In this document: one piece after another, positions 17,309 through 25,970 of the stretch | Position numbering within the stretch: position 1 is the first letter of the stretch | How the letters are laid out: each line of letters opens with the position of its first letter | Source of the DNA: SYOC01 sp035575235 | GTDB lineage: Bacteria; Desulfobacterota; Binatia; Bin18 | Assembly (NCBI GenBank): GCA_035575235.1 | Contig: DATLYA010000316.1 | Coordinates: forward strand, 48,783-112,782 | Reading direction: 5' to 3' | DNA length: 64,000 nt | The notes under the pieces: model-generated | What the model saw: the letters and a program-made list of their open reading frames with translations, nothing else | Told to the model about the DNA's origin: nothing | Databases searched by the model: none | Translations under genes and position numbers: made by a program

Positions 17309-18028
17309 TTAGCAGCTCAACCGCTCTACTGCGACGGCTAGAGGCTCTTCTTGCACCTCTCCATTGACGACTCTCACCTGATATGCTCCGGCTTTTTCGC
17401 GCGGCGTCACCATGCGATACGGCCCCGTCCCACGAAAATGCACGCCCACGCCGTCATCAATAGCAACACCAGGCAGAATTTCGTTTTCAAAGATAAGGCG
17501 GTGGTACGAGGGGCGGCGGTCAACTTCCCCGTCGTAGTGGGGACAACAACTGCCGGGCAGAAAACCAAGACAATCAAGCGGCAAGAGTACGTCAGCCACG
17601 GAATCCGTCACTCCCTGGGCAAACCAACAAATCGCCCCGGCGCTGCGACCGGCGAGAACGATACCCGACTCCCACGCTTCTCGTAAAATCTCCGGCAACC
17701 CCCACTCGCGCCATACGGCCAGCATGCTGCGGGTGTTGCCGCCGCCGACGTAGATGACGTCTTGGCTCAAGAGCAATGAGCGCAAGTCTTGCGGCGTGCG
17801 GCGAAAGAAGACCAAGTGCGACAGCCTGCACGGCAACTGCGAAAAGATAGTGTAGAAGCGCAGCAGCGAGGCGTCCGAATCGCCGTTGGCAGTGGGGATG
17901 AAACACACCGCCGGTTCTTTCGCGCGCGCCTGGCTAACGACGTACCGATCCAGTGCGCGTGTTTGCGCATCGGTTAAAAATCCACTGCCGCCAATGGCAA
18001 TAATGTGTCGTTGATCGCGGGCGTTCAT
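17309..18028 (-). CDS. Peptidase S51 (cyanophycinase/dipeptidase E-like)
   Basis: A 239-residue protein from the ATG at 18028; a longer start at 18076 would overlap the Uma2 gene and adds a cysteine-rich stub unlike the family. The family pattern is present: IIAIGGSGF at the start, VIYVGGGNTRSML in the middle and the nucleophile motif GIVLAGRSAGAICWF with Ser in G-x-S-A-G, then CPHYDGE and a late histidine region. These serine peptidases cleave Asp-containing dipeptides or cyanophycin. No cyanophycin synthetase is visible. Confidence 0.85.
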   Translation of the reverse strand: MNARDQRHIIAIGGSGFLTDAQTRALDRYVVSQARAKEPAVCFIPTANGDSDASLLRFYTIFSQLPCRLSHLVFFRRTPQDLRSLLLSQDVIYVGGGNTRSMLAVWREWGLPEILREAWESGIVLAGRSAGAICWFAQGVTDSVADVLLPLDCLGFLPGSCCPHYDGEVDRRPSYHRLIFENEILPGVAIDDGVGVHFRGTGPYRMVTPREKAGAYQVRVVNGEVQEEPLAVAVERLSC

Positions 18029-18051
18029 ATTTTGAGAGGCAGCTTTTTTCT

Positions 18052-18543
18052 TTACACAACACAATGACAACCACACTCCAATACAACGTCCACGGGAGAT
18101 ATTTTGCGGGAGGTCCCGTCTTTACGGACATGGAGAACGAGCAACGTATAGGGATCAAAAACCACAACGTCTTTCACTCCCTGAGACAAATAAAAATGCG
18201 GGCCGATTTCCAGATCCTTTGCCTCATAGCCCTTGCTCACGATCTCGATCACCGCCTCCGGGACAATCTTGATCGCTTCATCCTCCTCCGCCGGCTCTTG
18301 ACAAAAGATAGCGATATCAGGCCGTTTCAACGAACCATCGGGGAAGTTGACGTACACATCAGAGATATGAACACACTGACACTCTGAATGCTGCCGGAGG
18401 GAAGAGCCCTTCTGAATCGTCGCGCGAATGCGGTCTATGGCCTTTTGATGCCGATAGAGCGGGTGCGGCTCCCAGATCGGTAAACCAGCCACAATCTCCA
18501 GGCGGATGCCAAGTTCATCGGCGCGGAGGAATTTTGCGTCCAT
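18052..18543 (-). CDS. Uma2-family putative restriction-endonuclease-fold protein
   Basis: A 163-residue protein with the Uma2 (DUF820) core: YVNFPDGSLKRPDIAIFC, then PEAVIEIVSKGYEAKD and a conserved Y-x-x-x-G-V-x-x-V-x-V-x-D stretch (YLSQGVKDVVVFDPY). The D...E-x-(V)-S residues mirror a PD-(D/E)xK nuclease fold. Family members are scattered through genomes without defined roles. The gene precedes peptidase E by 23 bases on the same strand. Confidence 0.8.
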   Translation of the reverse strand: MDAKFLRADELGIRLEIVAGLPIWEPHPLYRHQKAIDRIRATIQKGSSLRQHSECQCVHISDVYVNFPDGSLKRPDIAIFCQEPAEEDEAIKIVPEAVIEIVSKGYEAKDLEIGPHFYLSQGVKDVVVFDPYTLLVLHVRKDGTSRKISPVDVVLECGCHCVV

Positions 18544-18641
18544 ACCAATTGCTCTGTTATGGGCGGAACCTGCTCTGTTTTATTTGCTGCGGTTTTTCTA
18601 TTGCTCTCTCTCTGGAAAGGAGACCTATAGCCGAACAGACG

Positions 18642-19511
18642 CTATCTCTCTTTTTTCTCCAATCTTACGCCCAACGCTCTCTGCGTTTCTGGCGGCAGGC
18701 CTGTGGGGTCCAACAACATGCCGTACAGCTTCAACCAATGGGTGTGCGCAAGCTGATGCAGGGCAAAGGACGTCTGCATGGCTTGCGCGCGGCCCTGAAC
18801 ATCCTGCGCCACGTTTACCGCTTCCTTCGTTAATTTGAGTGCAAATAACGATTTCTTGGCGATCTTCCGCGCCATCTCTAGAGCAAATTCTTGCAACTGC
18901 TCGCGCGGGACGATCTGATTCACCATGCCCAGCTGTTGCGCCTCCTGTGCTGAAATCCAGTCCGACGTAAAGAGCAACTCTTTTGCCTTTCGCACGCCGA
19001 GCTCCCAGGGGTGTTGAAAGAATTCCACTCCCCCAATGCCGAAACTCACCACCGGATCGCAAAACTGCGCATCGTCGCTGGCGATGATAATATCACAGGG
19101 CCAGATGAGCATGAGGCCGCCCGCCACCACCTTGCCCTGCACCGCGGCAATCGTCGGCTTGGGCACATTGCGCCAGCGCTCACTGAAACCAATGTAGATC
19201 TCCTTTTCGCGCGCCATTTGCGCCTCGGCGCCCTCGCAGGTAAATCCACACCAGGTGCCAACCGTACGAAACTCCGACATCTTTTGGTAGGGATTCTGTT
19301 CGCGTAAATCATGTCCAGAGGAAAAATGCGGACCATTGGCGGCCAGAATAATCACCTTTACATTGTCATCTTGCGCGGCAGTGTCAAACGCATCGTTTAA
19401 TTCGTAGAGCATGCGCGTATCTTGCGAGTTGCGCGTCTCCGGTCGGTTTAACACAATGCGCGCGACATGCTCGGCTGGGGTTTCATACAGAATCGTTTCG
19501 AACTCTTTCAT
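18642..19511 (-). CDS. Enoyl-CoA hydratase/isomerase family protein
   Basis: A 289-residue crotonase-fold protein; the ATG at 19511 follows AGGAGGG and is preferred over 19562. Family segments are ARIVLNRPETRNSQD, the CoA/oxyanion stretch GPHFSSGHDLRE, and AVQGKVVAGGLMLIWPCDIIIASDDAQF. In place of the two hydratase glutamates the second half has a divergent GIGGVEFFQHPWELG segment, so it may be a hydratase, isomerase or another crotonase. It probably acts in fatty or aromatic acyl-CoA catabolism. Confidence 0.88.
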   Translation of the reverse strand: MKEFETILYETPAEHVARIVLNRPETRNSQDTRMLYELNDAFDTAAQDDNVKVIILAANGPHFSSGHDLREQNPYQKMSEFRTVGTWCGFTCEGAEAQMAREKEIYIGFSERWRNVPKPTIAAVQGKVVAGGLMLIWPCDIIIASDDAQFCDPVVSFGIGGVEFFQHPWELGVRKAKELLFTSDWISAQEAQQLGMVNQIVPREQLQEFALEMARKIAKKSLFALKLTKEAVNVAQDVQGRAQAMQTSFALHQLAHTHWLKLYGMLLDPTGLPPETQRALGVRLEKKER

Positions 19512-19525
19512 ATGCCCTCCTGTAT

Positions 19526-19583
19526 AAATCCCCCCCGCGCTTTGCGCTTTCCCCTTTTGCAACGGGGGGATCAGGGGGGATTT
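19526..19583. repeat. Inverted repeat with AAATCCCCCC / GGGGGGATTT arms
   Basis: AAATCCCCCC near 19526-19535 and its complement GGGGGGATTT at 19574-19583 flank a GC/T-rich core that contains gcgctttgcgctttcccc and aacgggggg. It lies between the start of the hydratase gene and the end of the GST gene on the minus strand. The arms resemble a widespread intergenic hairpin; no unique regulatory role can be assigned. Confidence 0.65.
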
Positions 19584-19611
19584 TTCTTCTCCGCTGTATT
19601 CCTAGCGGCCA

Positions 19612-20259
19612 TTACTTCGGCTTAAACATCGCTTCTTCTTCGTCAATCACCGCTTTGAATGAAGGACGCGCGTGAACGTTAGCAATGTACTTCGCCAGCT
19701 TGGGCCAGCGGCTGGCGTCCACCGTCAACCTGGCGTGACGCAGGTTCACAAAATGAGTAGCAACGCCGATATCGCCGATGGAGAATTTCCCGCCAACGAG
19801 CGCTGTGGCGTTCTCACTTAGTTGGCTTTCCAGGTAATCAAAGACTGGCGGCACATCTTTCTCGATGCAGGCCTGTACCGCTGCTTCATCCGTTTGTTGC
19901 TTGAAGAGCAGCGGCATCACCACACGCTGACGGAAAATAACCCCGGTGAGCGCAGAAATCCCCCCATCTCCGTATTCCTCAAACCACAGCGCCCGCCCAT
20001 ATTCCACCGGATCCGCCGGAAAGAGTATGGGCTGAGGATGTTTCTTTTCCAGGTAGGCGCAGATAACGGAGGAGTCCGCCAGCGTGACATTGCCGTCCTG
20101 CATGGCTGGAATCTTTCCCAGAGGGCTGATTTTGCGATACTCTGGCCCGGCGGTAAACGGATTCACCGGCTCCAGTTCATACGGAATGTTTTTCTCGGCC
20201 AGGTATACTCGCACCTTTCTCACGAATGGAGAAAGATTCGCTCCTAAAATCTTCAGCAT
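19612..20259 (-). CDS. Glutathione S-transferase family protein
   Basis: A 215-residue GST; AAAGGAG precedes the ATG at 20259, favoured over a far upstream frame opening at 20391. The N-terminal thioredoxin-like domain shows NLSPFVRKVRVYLAEKNI, the cis-proline loop GKIPAMQDGN and the GSH-binding ADSSVICAYLEKK. The helical C-terminal domain contains VGGKFSIGDIGVATHF. It is divergent from a second GST at 20411, and the 151 bases between them must hold both promoters. Confidence 0.9.
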   Translation of the reverse strand: MLKILGANLSPFVRKVRVYLAEKNIPYELEPVNPFTAGPEYRKISPLGKIPAMQDGNVTLADSSVICAYLEKKHPQPILFPADPVEYGRALWFEEYGDGGISALTGVIFRQRVVMPLLFKQQTDEAAVQACIEKDVPPVFDYLESQLSENATALVGGKFSIGDIGVATHFVNLRHARLTVDASRWPKLAKYIANVHARPSFKAVIDEEEAMFKPK

Positions 20260-20410
20260 CACACAACTCCTTTCTACCTGCCTTGCGGCGTTTCTGTACT
20301 CGTTTAGCGTTTTGCGTCGCCCACCCTGTTTTACTCGTTCAGAAGCCCGGGGACTAGCCCATACTGCCCGTCCCGCATACACTAACGACATTCCACATCA
20401 GGAGGGAACA

Positions 20411-21019
20411 ATGAAGATCTACGACAGCAACACCGCGCCAAACCCTCGCCGCGTTCGCATTTTTCTTGCTGAAAAAGGCGTCCAGGTTCCCTATGAGCAG
20501 GTCGATATCGTTAATGCCGTCAATCGCGGCCCGCAATTTCGCCAAAAGAATCCCTTGGGCACTTTACCCGTATTAGAGCTAGACGACGGCACGTGCATTG
20601 CCGAAAGCGTAGCGATCTGCCGCTATTTTGAAGAGCTGCACCCACAGCCGCCACTCATGGGAGTCGACGCCAAAGATAAAGCCCTCGTCGAAATGTGGCA
20701 GCGGCGCATGGAGCTTGGTCTTCTCATCCCCATTGCTGACGCTTTCCGACAGCGACACGAGTTTTTCAAAGGGCGGATTCTTCAGGTTCCAGAATATGCG
20801 GAAGTGCAAAAGAAAAATGCCGAGAGCTGCCTGGCGTGGCTGGACGGCGTGCTGGCCGATCGTCCATTCATCGCCGGCGAGCGCTACACCATCGCCGACA
20901 TCACTGCTTTGTGCGCCATCGACTTTGGACGTGTGTCGAAGATTAAAATTGCGCCTGAACAGAAGAACCTGGCGCGCTGGCATGAGGCGGTGTCGAGCAG
21001 GCCAAGTGCAAAAGCATAA
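20411..21019 (+). CDS. Glutathione S-transferase family protein (second)
   Basis: A 202-residue GST with N-terminal IYDSNTAPNPRRVRIFLAEK, NPLGTLPVLELDDGT (cis-Pro) and IAESVAICRYFEELHP (GSH contacts), and a helical domain with FIAGERYTIADITALC. GGAGGG lies 5 bases before the ATG. The frame is open upstream but only because it reads across the divergent GST; the domain begins at this ATG. Only modestly similar to its divergent neighbour, so not a recent duplicate. Confidence 0.9.
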   Translation: MKIYDSNTAPNPRRVRIFLAEKGVQVPYEQVDIVNAVNRGPQFRQKNPLGTLPVLELDDGTCIAESVAICRYFEELHPQPPLMGVDAKDKALVEMWQRRMELGLLIPIADAFRQRHEFFKGRILQVPEYAEVQKKNAESCLAWLDGVLADRPFIAGERYTIADITALCAIDFGRVSKIKIAPEQKNLARWHEAVSSRPSAKA

Positions 21020-21090
21020 GAAAGTCCCGAGTGCCGGTGCTGAGTGGAAAGTGAAAAGTAGGAAACGAGAGGCTTGGAGGAACAGCCAAG

Positions 21091-22725
21091 GTGGCCGCGA
21101 AAGACACCGTGCTTGACGAGCTGCTCACCCTTATCCAGGAGGGAACAGTTGAACGCCGCTGCGCCGCGTTGCTCGTGCTCGGCGCGTTGAAACGGCAAGA
21201 CGACCGCGTCGTCGAGATCGCCGGGAGCCTGTTGGCGCAGCCCAATCCCGTGCTCAAAGACTATGCCTTGCGTTACTTCGAGGACGCACGCCCCAAAGCC
21301 GGGCTATCCGTTCTGCCATCGCTCTTGGACGATCCAGACAAAGAGATCCAGGAGCGGGCGATTCGCTTGCTCGTAGGATTTGGTTCGGCGGCGGTGCGCC
21401 CGGTGCTGCATGGTGCGTCAGACGGCAGCCGCGTACGGCAGATCAACAGCGCACGTGTTCTCAACGCCGTTGGCGGACAAGCAGCCTGGAAGGGCATTTT
21501 TCAAATCCTGACGCGCAATGACGTCGAGTGTAACCGCACTGTCTGTGATCTGTTGACGCCCACCCTCCGCGAGTTGAACGAGCAGGAGCAAGACCTCTTC
21601 TATAATGAGTGTGTTTCGTTCGCGGAGTCGCTCGATGAGCACACGCAACGCTCTGCGGTGATCTCTGCTATTCGCTTGTTCGGCCAACTCGGGCGGCCAC
21701 AGGCGCGCAAATGGCTGTTCGACTTCGTCACCCCAGAACATCATCCCAGTGTGCGCTTCCACGCCATCGTGGCTCTGCTGCACTGCCTACGCGAGCAAAA
21801 ACTGCAAAAATCCGAACTCAATAAACTGCTGCCGATTTTGGAAGAGAAGGAGTATTCCGATGTTGTGCGGCTCACGCTCGAGTTGCTCGACGCGCACCCC
21901 CTGCCGGACGAGGTGCAGTCCCAGCTTTCCCGCCTCGTTGAGAGCGCGCATATTCCGGTACAAAAGTTCGCCTTGCGCAAGCTCGGCGAGTTTGAATCGC
22001 CCACTGTGGTGAAAACCTTGCTCCAACAACTCAGCGATCCTGATGTGGCGCGCCGCGACACAGCGGCCCGCACCTTACGCAAGATTCCAGCGGCGCGTCC
22101 AGCACTTATCAAGGAGTTGCTGAGCTGTGCAGACACGCGCAAAGCCTGGGCCATTGCCGAAATCCTGCCTACGTATGAGGGCAAGTGGCGGAAAGAGCAA
22201 CTGGAAAACTTGTGGGAGCGCTTGCGCAGCGCCATCGAAGAAGAAGATCGCATTCGCGACGCCTTTCTTCACGTCCTGAAGAGCGCCGACGCCGATTATA
22301 CCTATGAACAACTCGCCGCTCGCGCGGCGCAACTGGTCAAAGGGAAGAAGTACAGAGAAGCCGTGCGGTTCTTCGCGCTGCTGCGAGATTTTCCCCAGTG
22401 CACGCCGGAAGACCGCTTTCGCTTCGCGCTTACACAGTTTAAGCTTCATACGCATACACTGGGACCGAACGCGCACCGGCAAGATCCCACGCTGGACGCC
22501 TTTGCCGAATTGTACCGCTCGTCCGCGTTCCCGCTGCTGGAGTCTTTGAAAAAAGAGAAAACGCTGGAGCCTGACGATTTGTTCTATCTGGGATTTTGCT
22601 TTGCGGAACGCGCGGGTGACGAACGCGCCCTGGGTGAAGGGCTCTTGGAGTTCCTCGCCGACAAACATGGCCGCACGAAAATCGGTAAGAGCGCGAAGAA
22701 CAAATTAAAATTGTTAGAAGCTTAG
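21091..22725 (+). CDS. HEAT-repeat protein with C-terminal TPR-like segment
   Basis: A 544-residue protein starting with GTG (a GGAGG stretch lies about 12 bases upstream). Residues 15-370 form consecutive two-helix units of about 33 residues with the pattern L-x-D-x-x-x-x-V-(R)-x-x-A-(A/L)-x-L-(G), for instance LLDDPDKEIQERAIRLLVGF and LSDPDVARRDTAARTLRKI. The end (residues 400-530) has helical pairs such as YEQLAARAAQLVKGKKYREA. It is a scaffold-type protein without catalytic motifs; its partner is unknown. Confidence 0.75.
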   Translation: MAAKDTVLDELLTLIQEGTVERRCAALLVLGALKRQDDRVVEIAGSLLAQPNPVLKDYALRYFEDARPKAGLSVLPSLLDDPDKEIQERAIRLLVGFGSAAVRPVLHGASDGSRVRQINSARVLNAVGGQAAWKGIFQILTRNDVECNRTVCDLLTPTLRELNEQEQDLFYNECVSFAESLDEHTQRSAVISAIRLFGQLGRPQARKWLFDFVTPEHHPSVRFHAIVALLHCLREQKLQKSELNKLLPILEEKEYSDVVRLTLELLDAHPLPDEVQSQLSRLVESAHIPVQKFALRKLGEFESPTVVKTLLQQLSDPDVARRDTAARTLRKIPAARPALIKELLSCADTRKAWAIAEILPTYEGKWRKEQLENLWERLRSAIEEEDRIRDAFLHVLKSADADYTYEQLAARAAQLVKGKKYREAVRFFALLRDFPQCTPEDRFRFALTQFKLHTHTLGPNAHRQDPTLDAFAELYRSSAFPLLESLKKEKTLEPDDLFYLGFCFAERAGDERALGEGLLEFLADKHGRTKIGKSAKNKLKLLEA

Positions 22726-22743
22726 CAGCTTACGGAGGACTCA

Positions 22744-23937
22744 ATGGAACGTCCCTTACGCTTTGGCATTTTCATGGCGCCCTTTCATCCCGCCGGGCAG
22801 AACCCGACCCTGGCCTTAGAGCGTGATCTGGAATTACTGGTGCGCCTGGACGAGCTGGGATACGACGAGGCGTGGATTGGCGAGCATCACTCCGCCGGCC
22901 TGGAGATTATTGCCTCGCCGGAAGTGTTCATCGCCGCCGCTGCGCAACGGACGCGTCACATTCGCCTGGGCACTGGAGTGTGCTCCCTCCCCTATCATCA
23001 CCCGCTCATGCTGGCCGATCGCATGGTGCTGCTTGACCACCTCACGCGCGGGCGAGCCATGTTCGGCGTAGGTCCTGGCGCGTTGCCGTCCGACGCTTAC
23101 ATGATGGGCATCGATCCCGCCACGCAGCGTGAGCGTATGGAGGAATCACTGGGGGCGATCATGGCGTTGCTCACCTCTGAGGAGCCGGTTTCGCTGCAGA
23201 CCGATTGGTTCACCTTACGTGAGGCTCGGCTGCAACTGCGCCCGTACACCTATCCTCATTTTGAGGTCGCCGTGGCCGCCACGGTGTCGCCAGCTGGGCC
23301 GCGCACGGCGGGTCGTTATGGCGTCGGACTGCTCTCGCTTGGCGCCACCAGCATGGGCGGGTTCGCCGTGTTAGGCGATCACTGGAAGATTTGGAATGAC
23401 CAGGCGCAGAAATTTGGCCATCAGATTGACCGCTCAACCTGGCGCCTGGTGGGTCCGATGCACGTGGCCCCGACACGCAAGCAGGCTTTTGAAGAAGTAG
23501 AATACGGCATTCACGAGTGGATTGATTACTTCCGCAATGTCGTCGCGCTGCCGCTAGCGCCCGAGGAGCCGGATCCCCGCAAATGGCCGCAAGCCTTCGT
23601 AGAGTCCGGCACAGCGGTCATCGGCACGCCGGATGATGCAGCAGCTCAGATTGAGCGGTTGCAAAAGCAGTCTGGCGGCTTTGGCTGCTTCCTCATCATG
23701 GCTAATGACTGGGTCGAGCCGCGGGCGGCGCTCGCCTCCTATGAATTGATCGCCAGGGAAGTCTTCCCGCGCTTTCAAGGCTCGGCTGACTGGACTGTGA
23801 GGTCTAGAGAGTGGTGCCGCAGGGATCACGATAGTCTCATCGGCGGCGCACTGAATGCCGTGGTGAAAGAAATCGACCGCTACGAGAAAGAAACGGGCTA
23901 CCGAATTACCGTGGCCAGCCCGCCGCAGGAACGATAG
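22744..23937 (+). CDS. Luciferase-like flavin-dependent monooxygenase
   Basis: A 397-residue bacterial-luciferase-fold enzyme: FGIFMAPFHPAGQNPTLAL, LDELGYDEAWIGEHHSAGLE, RLGTGVCSLPYHHPLMLADR and RGRAMFGVGPGALPSDAYMM. The EHH and YHHPL segments are typical of FMNH2-dependent monooxygenases that take flavin from a separate reductase. It is longer than the F420-type member at 11116 and belongs to another branch. GGAGG precedes the ATG. It follows the HEAT protein by 18 bases and is probably co-transcribed. Confidence 0.88.
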   Translation: MERPLRFGIFMAPFHPAGQNPTLALERDLELLVRLDELGYDEAWIGEHHSAGLEIIASPEVFIAAAAQRTRHIRLGTGVCSLPYHHPLMLADRMVLLDHLTRGRAMFGVGPGALPSDAYMMGIDPATQRERMEESLGAIMALLTSEEPVSLQTDWFTLREARLQLRPYTYPHFEVAVAATVSPAGPRTAGRYGVGLLSLGATSMGGFAVLGDHWKIWNDQAQKFGHQIDRSTWRLVGPMHVAPTRKQAFEEVEYGIHEWIDYFRNVVALPLAPEEPDPRKWPQAFVESGTAVIGTPDDAAAQIERLQKQSGGFGCFLIMANDWVEPRAALASYELIAREVFPRFQGSADWTVRSREWCRRDHDSLIGGALNAVVKEIDRYEKETGYRITVASPPQER

Positions 23938-23957
23938 GAGGCAATCTGGGAGTCCTC

Positions 23958-24062
23958 GCCCGGCGATCAATCGCCGGGCTGACTGCACCAAGCCTGGTTC
24001 ACCAGGCTCCCAGGCGGCTTCAGCCGCCTTTGTTCATTGAGCCCGGAGCTGAAGCGCCGGGC
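23958..24062. repeat. Cluster of four consecutive short hairpins
   Basis: Four separate inverted repeats follow one another: GCCCGGCGA/TCGCCGGGC (23958-23979), AGCCTGGT/ACCAGGCT (23991-24008), AGGCGGCT/AGCCGCCT (24012-24029) and GCCCGG/CCGGGC (24041-24062). The fourth shares its stem with the first. The block sits between converging genes. Such tandem hairpin arrays are dispersed repeats in several uncultured lineages and may also act as a two-way terminator. Confidence 0.75.
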
Positions 24063-24086
24063 GGGGCTCATCGTTATTAATATCCA

Positions 24087-24908
24087 TCAATGCATCTCGA
24101 TCCCACCATCGACATTGATCGCCTGGCCAGTGACGTTCTCTGCGGTCGCAAGATAGACGGCTAATTGACCAATATCATCTGGCGTCTGCGGACGGCCTAG
24201 CGGGATCATGCCTCTGATGTACCGCTGCCAGGCGTCCTCTTTGGATTCATTGGGTCGTTTTAAGGTCTCAGCTAAATACTCCCACATCTGGGTGCGCAAG
24301 ATGCCGGGGCAAATAGCGTTCACGCGAATGTTGGCGGCAGCCAATTCCTTGGCCAGCGAATTGGTAAACCCCACGACTGCGAATTTGGACGCGCAGTAAT
24401 GGGCCAGCCCCGCTGCGCCATTTTTACCCGCAATCGAGGCGATATTGATAATGCACCCTTTACCTTGAGTTTTCAGCGCCGGAATAGCAGCCTGGCAGGA
24501 GAGAAAGACCCCTTTGACGTTGACGGCAAAAGTTAAATCCCAGGTCTCCTCGGTCATTGATTCTACAGGAGCAACGCTTACGACACCGGCGTTGCAGACA
24601 AGAACGTTGAGCGCGCCTAACTGACTGAGCGTTTCTTCGACCATGCGCACATTATCGCTTTTCTTTGTGACATCCGCCTGAATCGCCAGCGACCGGCGAC
24701 CGAGCGCGGTGATTTCGGCGGCGGTTTTCTGCGCCTCGGTAAAGCCGCCGATGTTAGTGTTGCTGTACTGCTGGGCTGTGCTCGTCATTTGTTCAAGATC
24801 GGCAATCGCCACATCGGCCCCGGCCCGAGCCAGAGCGAGTGCAATGCCTCGCCCAATCCCTCGCGCGCCGCCGGTTACCAGCGCTACCTGGTCATTCAGT
24901 AATGTCAT
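24087..24908 (-). CDS. Short-chain dehydrogenase/reductase (SDR), classical
   Basis: A 273-residue SDR starting at the ATG at 24908, which follows AAGGAGAG; the longer frame from 25016 has no support. It shows LVTGGARGIGRGIALALARA, VAIADLE, VLVCNAGVV, IINIASIAGKNG with the catalytic serine, and YCASKFAVVG. The C-terminus ends in VTGQAINVDGGIEMH, the standard FabG-like close. It probably oxidises a secondary alcohol or reduces a 3-oxo compound; the 30-residue insert after VAIADLE is unusual for FabG itself. Confidence 0.9.
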   Translation of the reverse strand: MTLLNDQVALVTGGARGIGRGIALALARAGADVAIADLEQMTSTAQQYSNTNIGGFTEAQKTAAEITALGRRSLAIQADVTKKSDNVRMVEETLSQLGALNVLVCNAGVVSVAPVESMTEETWDLTFAVNVKGVFLSCQAAIPALKTQGKGCIINIASIAGKNGAAGLAHYCASKFAVVGFTNSLAKELAAANIRVNAICPGILRTQMWEYLAETLKRPNESKEDAWQRYIRGMIPLGRPQTPDDIGQLAVYLATAENVTGQAINVDGGIEMH

Positions 24909-25190
24909 ATCTCTCTCCTTGAAGTGTGATACGGCAATAGTCAGGTGAACGAACGTCACACGCAGCGACCTTGTTATCAGCCGGGTTCCGCTCGCGCTTA
25001 GAGCAGACTCCGTCACGTTCGATGAATATTGTTTCTCTATTTAAGCGCACGCCGTGTGTCTTGAGAGTGTATATGGAATGCCATAAGATATTAATCGTTC
25101 CCAGGCGCTATGGAGGTCAGCTGCGGTTGCCTGCTCGCATGAGGGAATGGCCCGGCGCTGATCACATATACATATATAGGAAGATCCAGG

Positions 25191-25598
25191 ATGCCAAGGT
25201 TGGCGCTATCTCAGCTTGTGTGTCCTCGCTGCATTTGGAGCGGGGTTGGGACCATTGTGCTCAAAGTGGTGGTCGTCTTGATGCTCGTGAATTGTTTTCC
25301 GGTTGTTGATCATGCTCCATCCGTCACCCAAGCCTATGCTGGGATCGGCGGCTCCCCTCTCGAGGAAGCCTCGCGGCACGCGCAGGACCTCAGTGAGCAG
25401 TGCGCACAGCAAATTTTTGGATTCTTCTTCCCCGTAGTCCTCAATCCATCTTTCTCTCCAGGATTATACCGTCTTTTCCTTTTTTGGTCTCTCTTAAGTT
25501 GGACTATCCTCTTCATTGCGCTGTTTTTTCCCCGTCGGTTTTTATTCATTCGTCCTTCCGCTGACGACGACCCACCCCTCAATTACGCCTCTTTGTAG
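25191..25598 (+). CDS. Hypothetical small membrane protein
   Basis: A 135-residue protein with two hydrophobic stretches, TIVLKVVVVLMLVNCF (about 20-36) and LFLFWSLLSWTILFIALFF (about 95-113), separated by a polar loop with a Cys-rich start (LVCPRCIW). A weak AGGAAG lies 8 bases upstream of the ATG. No family is recognised. It lies between an SDR gene and an ECF sigma operon; it may be a membrane sensor, but nothing shows this. It could be a chance frame, although hydrophobic continuity argues for a real gene. Confidence 0.45.
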   Translation: MPRLALSQLVCPRCIWSGVGTIVLKVVVVLMLVNCFPVVDHAPSVTQAYAGIGGSPLEEASRHAQDLSEQCAQQIFGFFFPVVLNPSFSPGLYRLFLFWSLLSWTILFIALFFPRRFLFIRPSADDDPPLNYASL

Positions 25599-25915
25599 CG
25601 CGTCCCGGCGCAGGGTCTGAGCTGCGTCTCTGCCGTATAGCGTCTGCACGGTAACATCGACGTGACAGGCAGTCGCAGGTTTGCCCCCTAGACCAAAGAC
25701 GGGTCACACTGCGTCAAGGCGCGTCCTCCGCGACGCCGCTCCTCCAGAGCGCCACTGTCAGAACCCCCTTGTGCCTGATGGTCGCGCTGAGCAGCGCACG
25801 CTTCACAATCAACGTCAGTTTTCTTCGCAAACGAAGGACTTATGCCTATGTCAGCACCACGTGTCTTTTCGGAATCTCCAACAGCCGGTCCTCTATCTCC
25901 GTCAAAAAAGAAAAG
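25599..25915. other. Non-coding leader before the ECF sigma gene
   Basis: About 320 bases with no supported gene. Open frames present are short and of biased composition. No tRNA, repeat or riboswitch-like fold was recognised. The only evident signal is the ECF-type promoter at its downstream end. Confidence 0.5.
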
Positions 25916-25942
25916 GGAACTTTTGCCTCGTGTCTTTCGTCT
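25916..25942 (+). promoter_or_regulatory. Candidate ECF sigma autoregulatory promoter
   Basis: GGAAC (25916-25920) and CGTCT (25938-25942) are separated by exactly 17 bases, matching the -35/-10 pattern recognised by RpoE- and EcfG-like sigma factors. It ends 28 bases before the proposed sigma-factor ATG at 25971, the right distance for transcription start and a short leader. It suggests self-activation of the operon by its first product; promoter strength is not established. Confidence 0.6.
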
Positions 25943-25970
25943 CTCTAGTAAAGAGCGACCCTCGTGGCCC

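Noticed and set aside
20084..20410. N-terminal extension of the plus-strand GST
   Set aside because: It is the antisense of the divergent GST and its promoter; the GST domain begins at 20411 with a good ribosome site.
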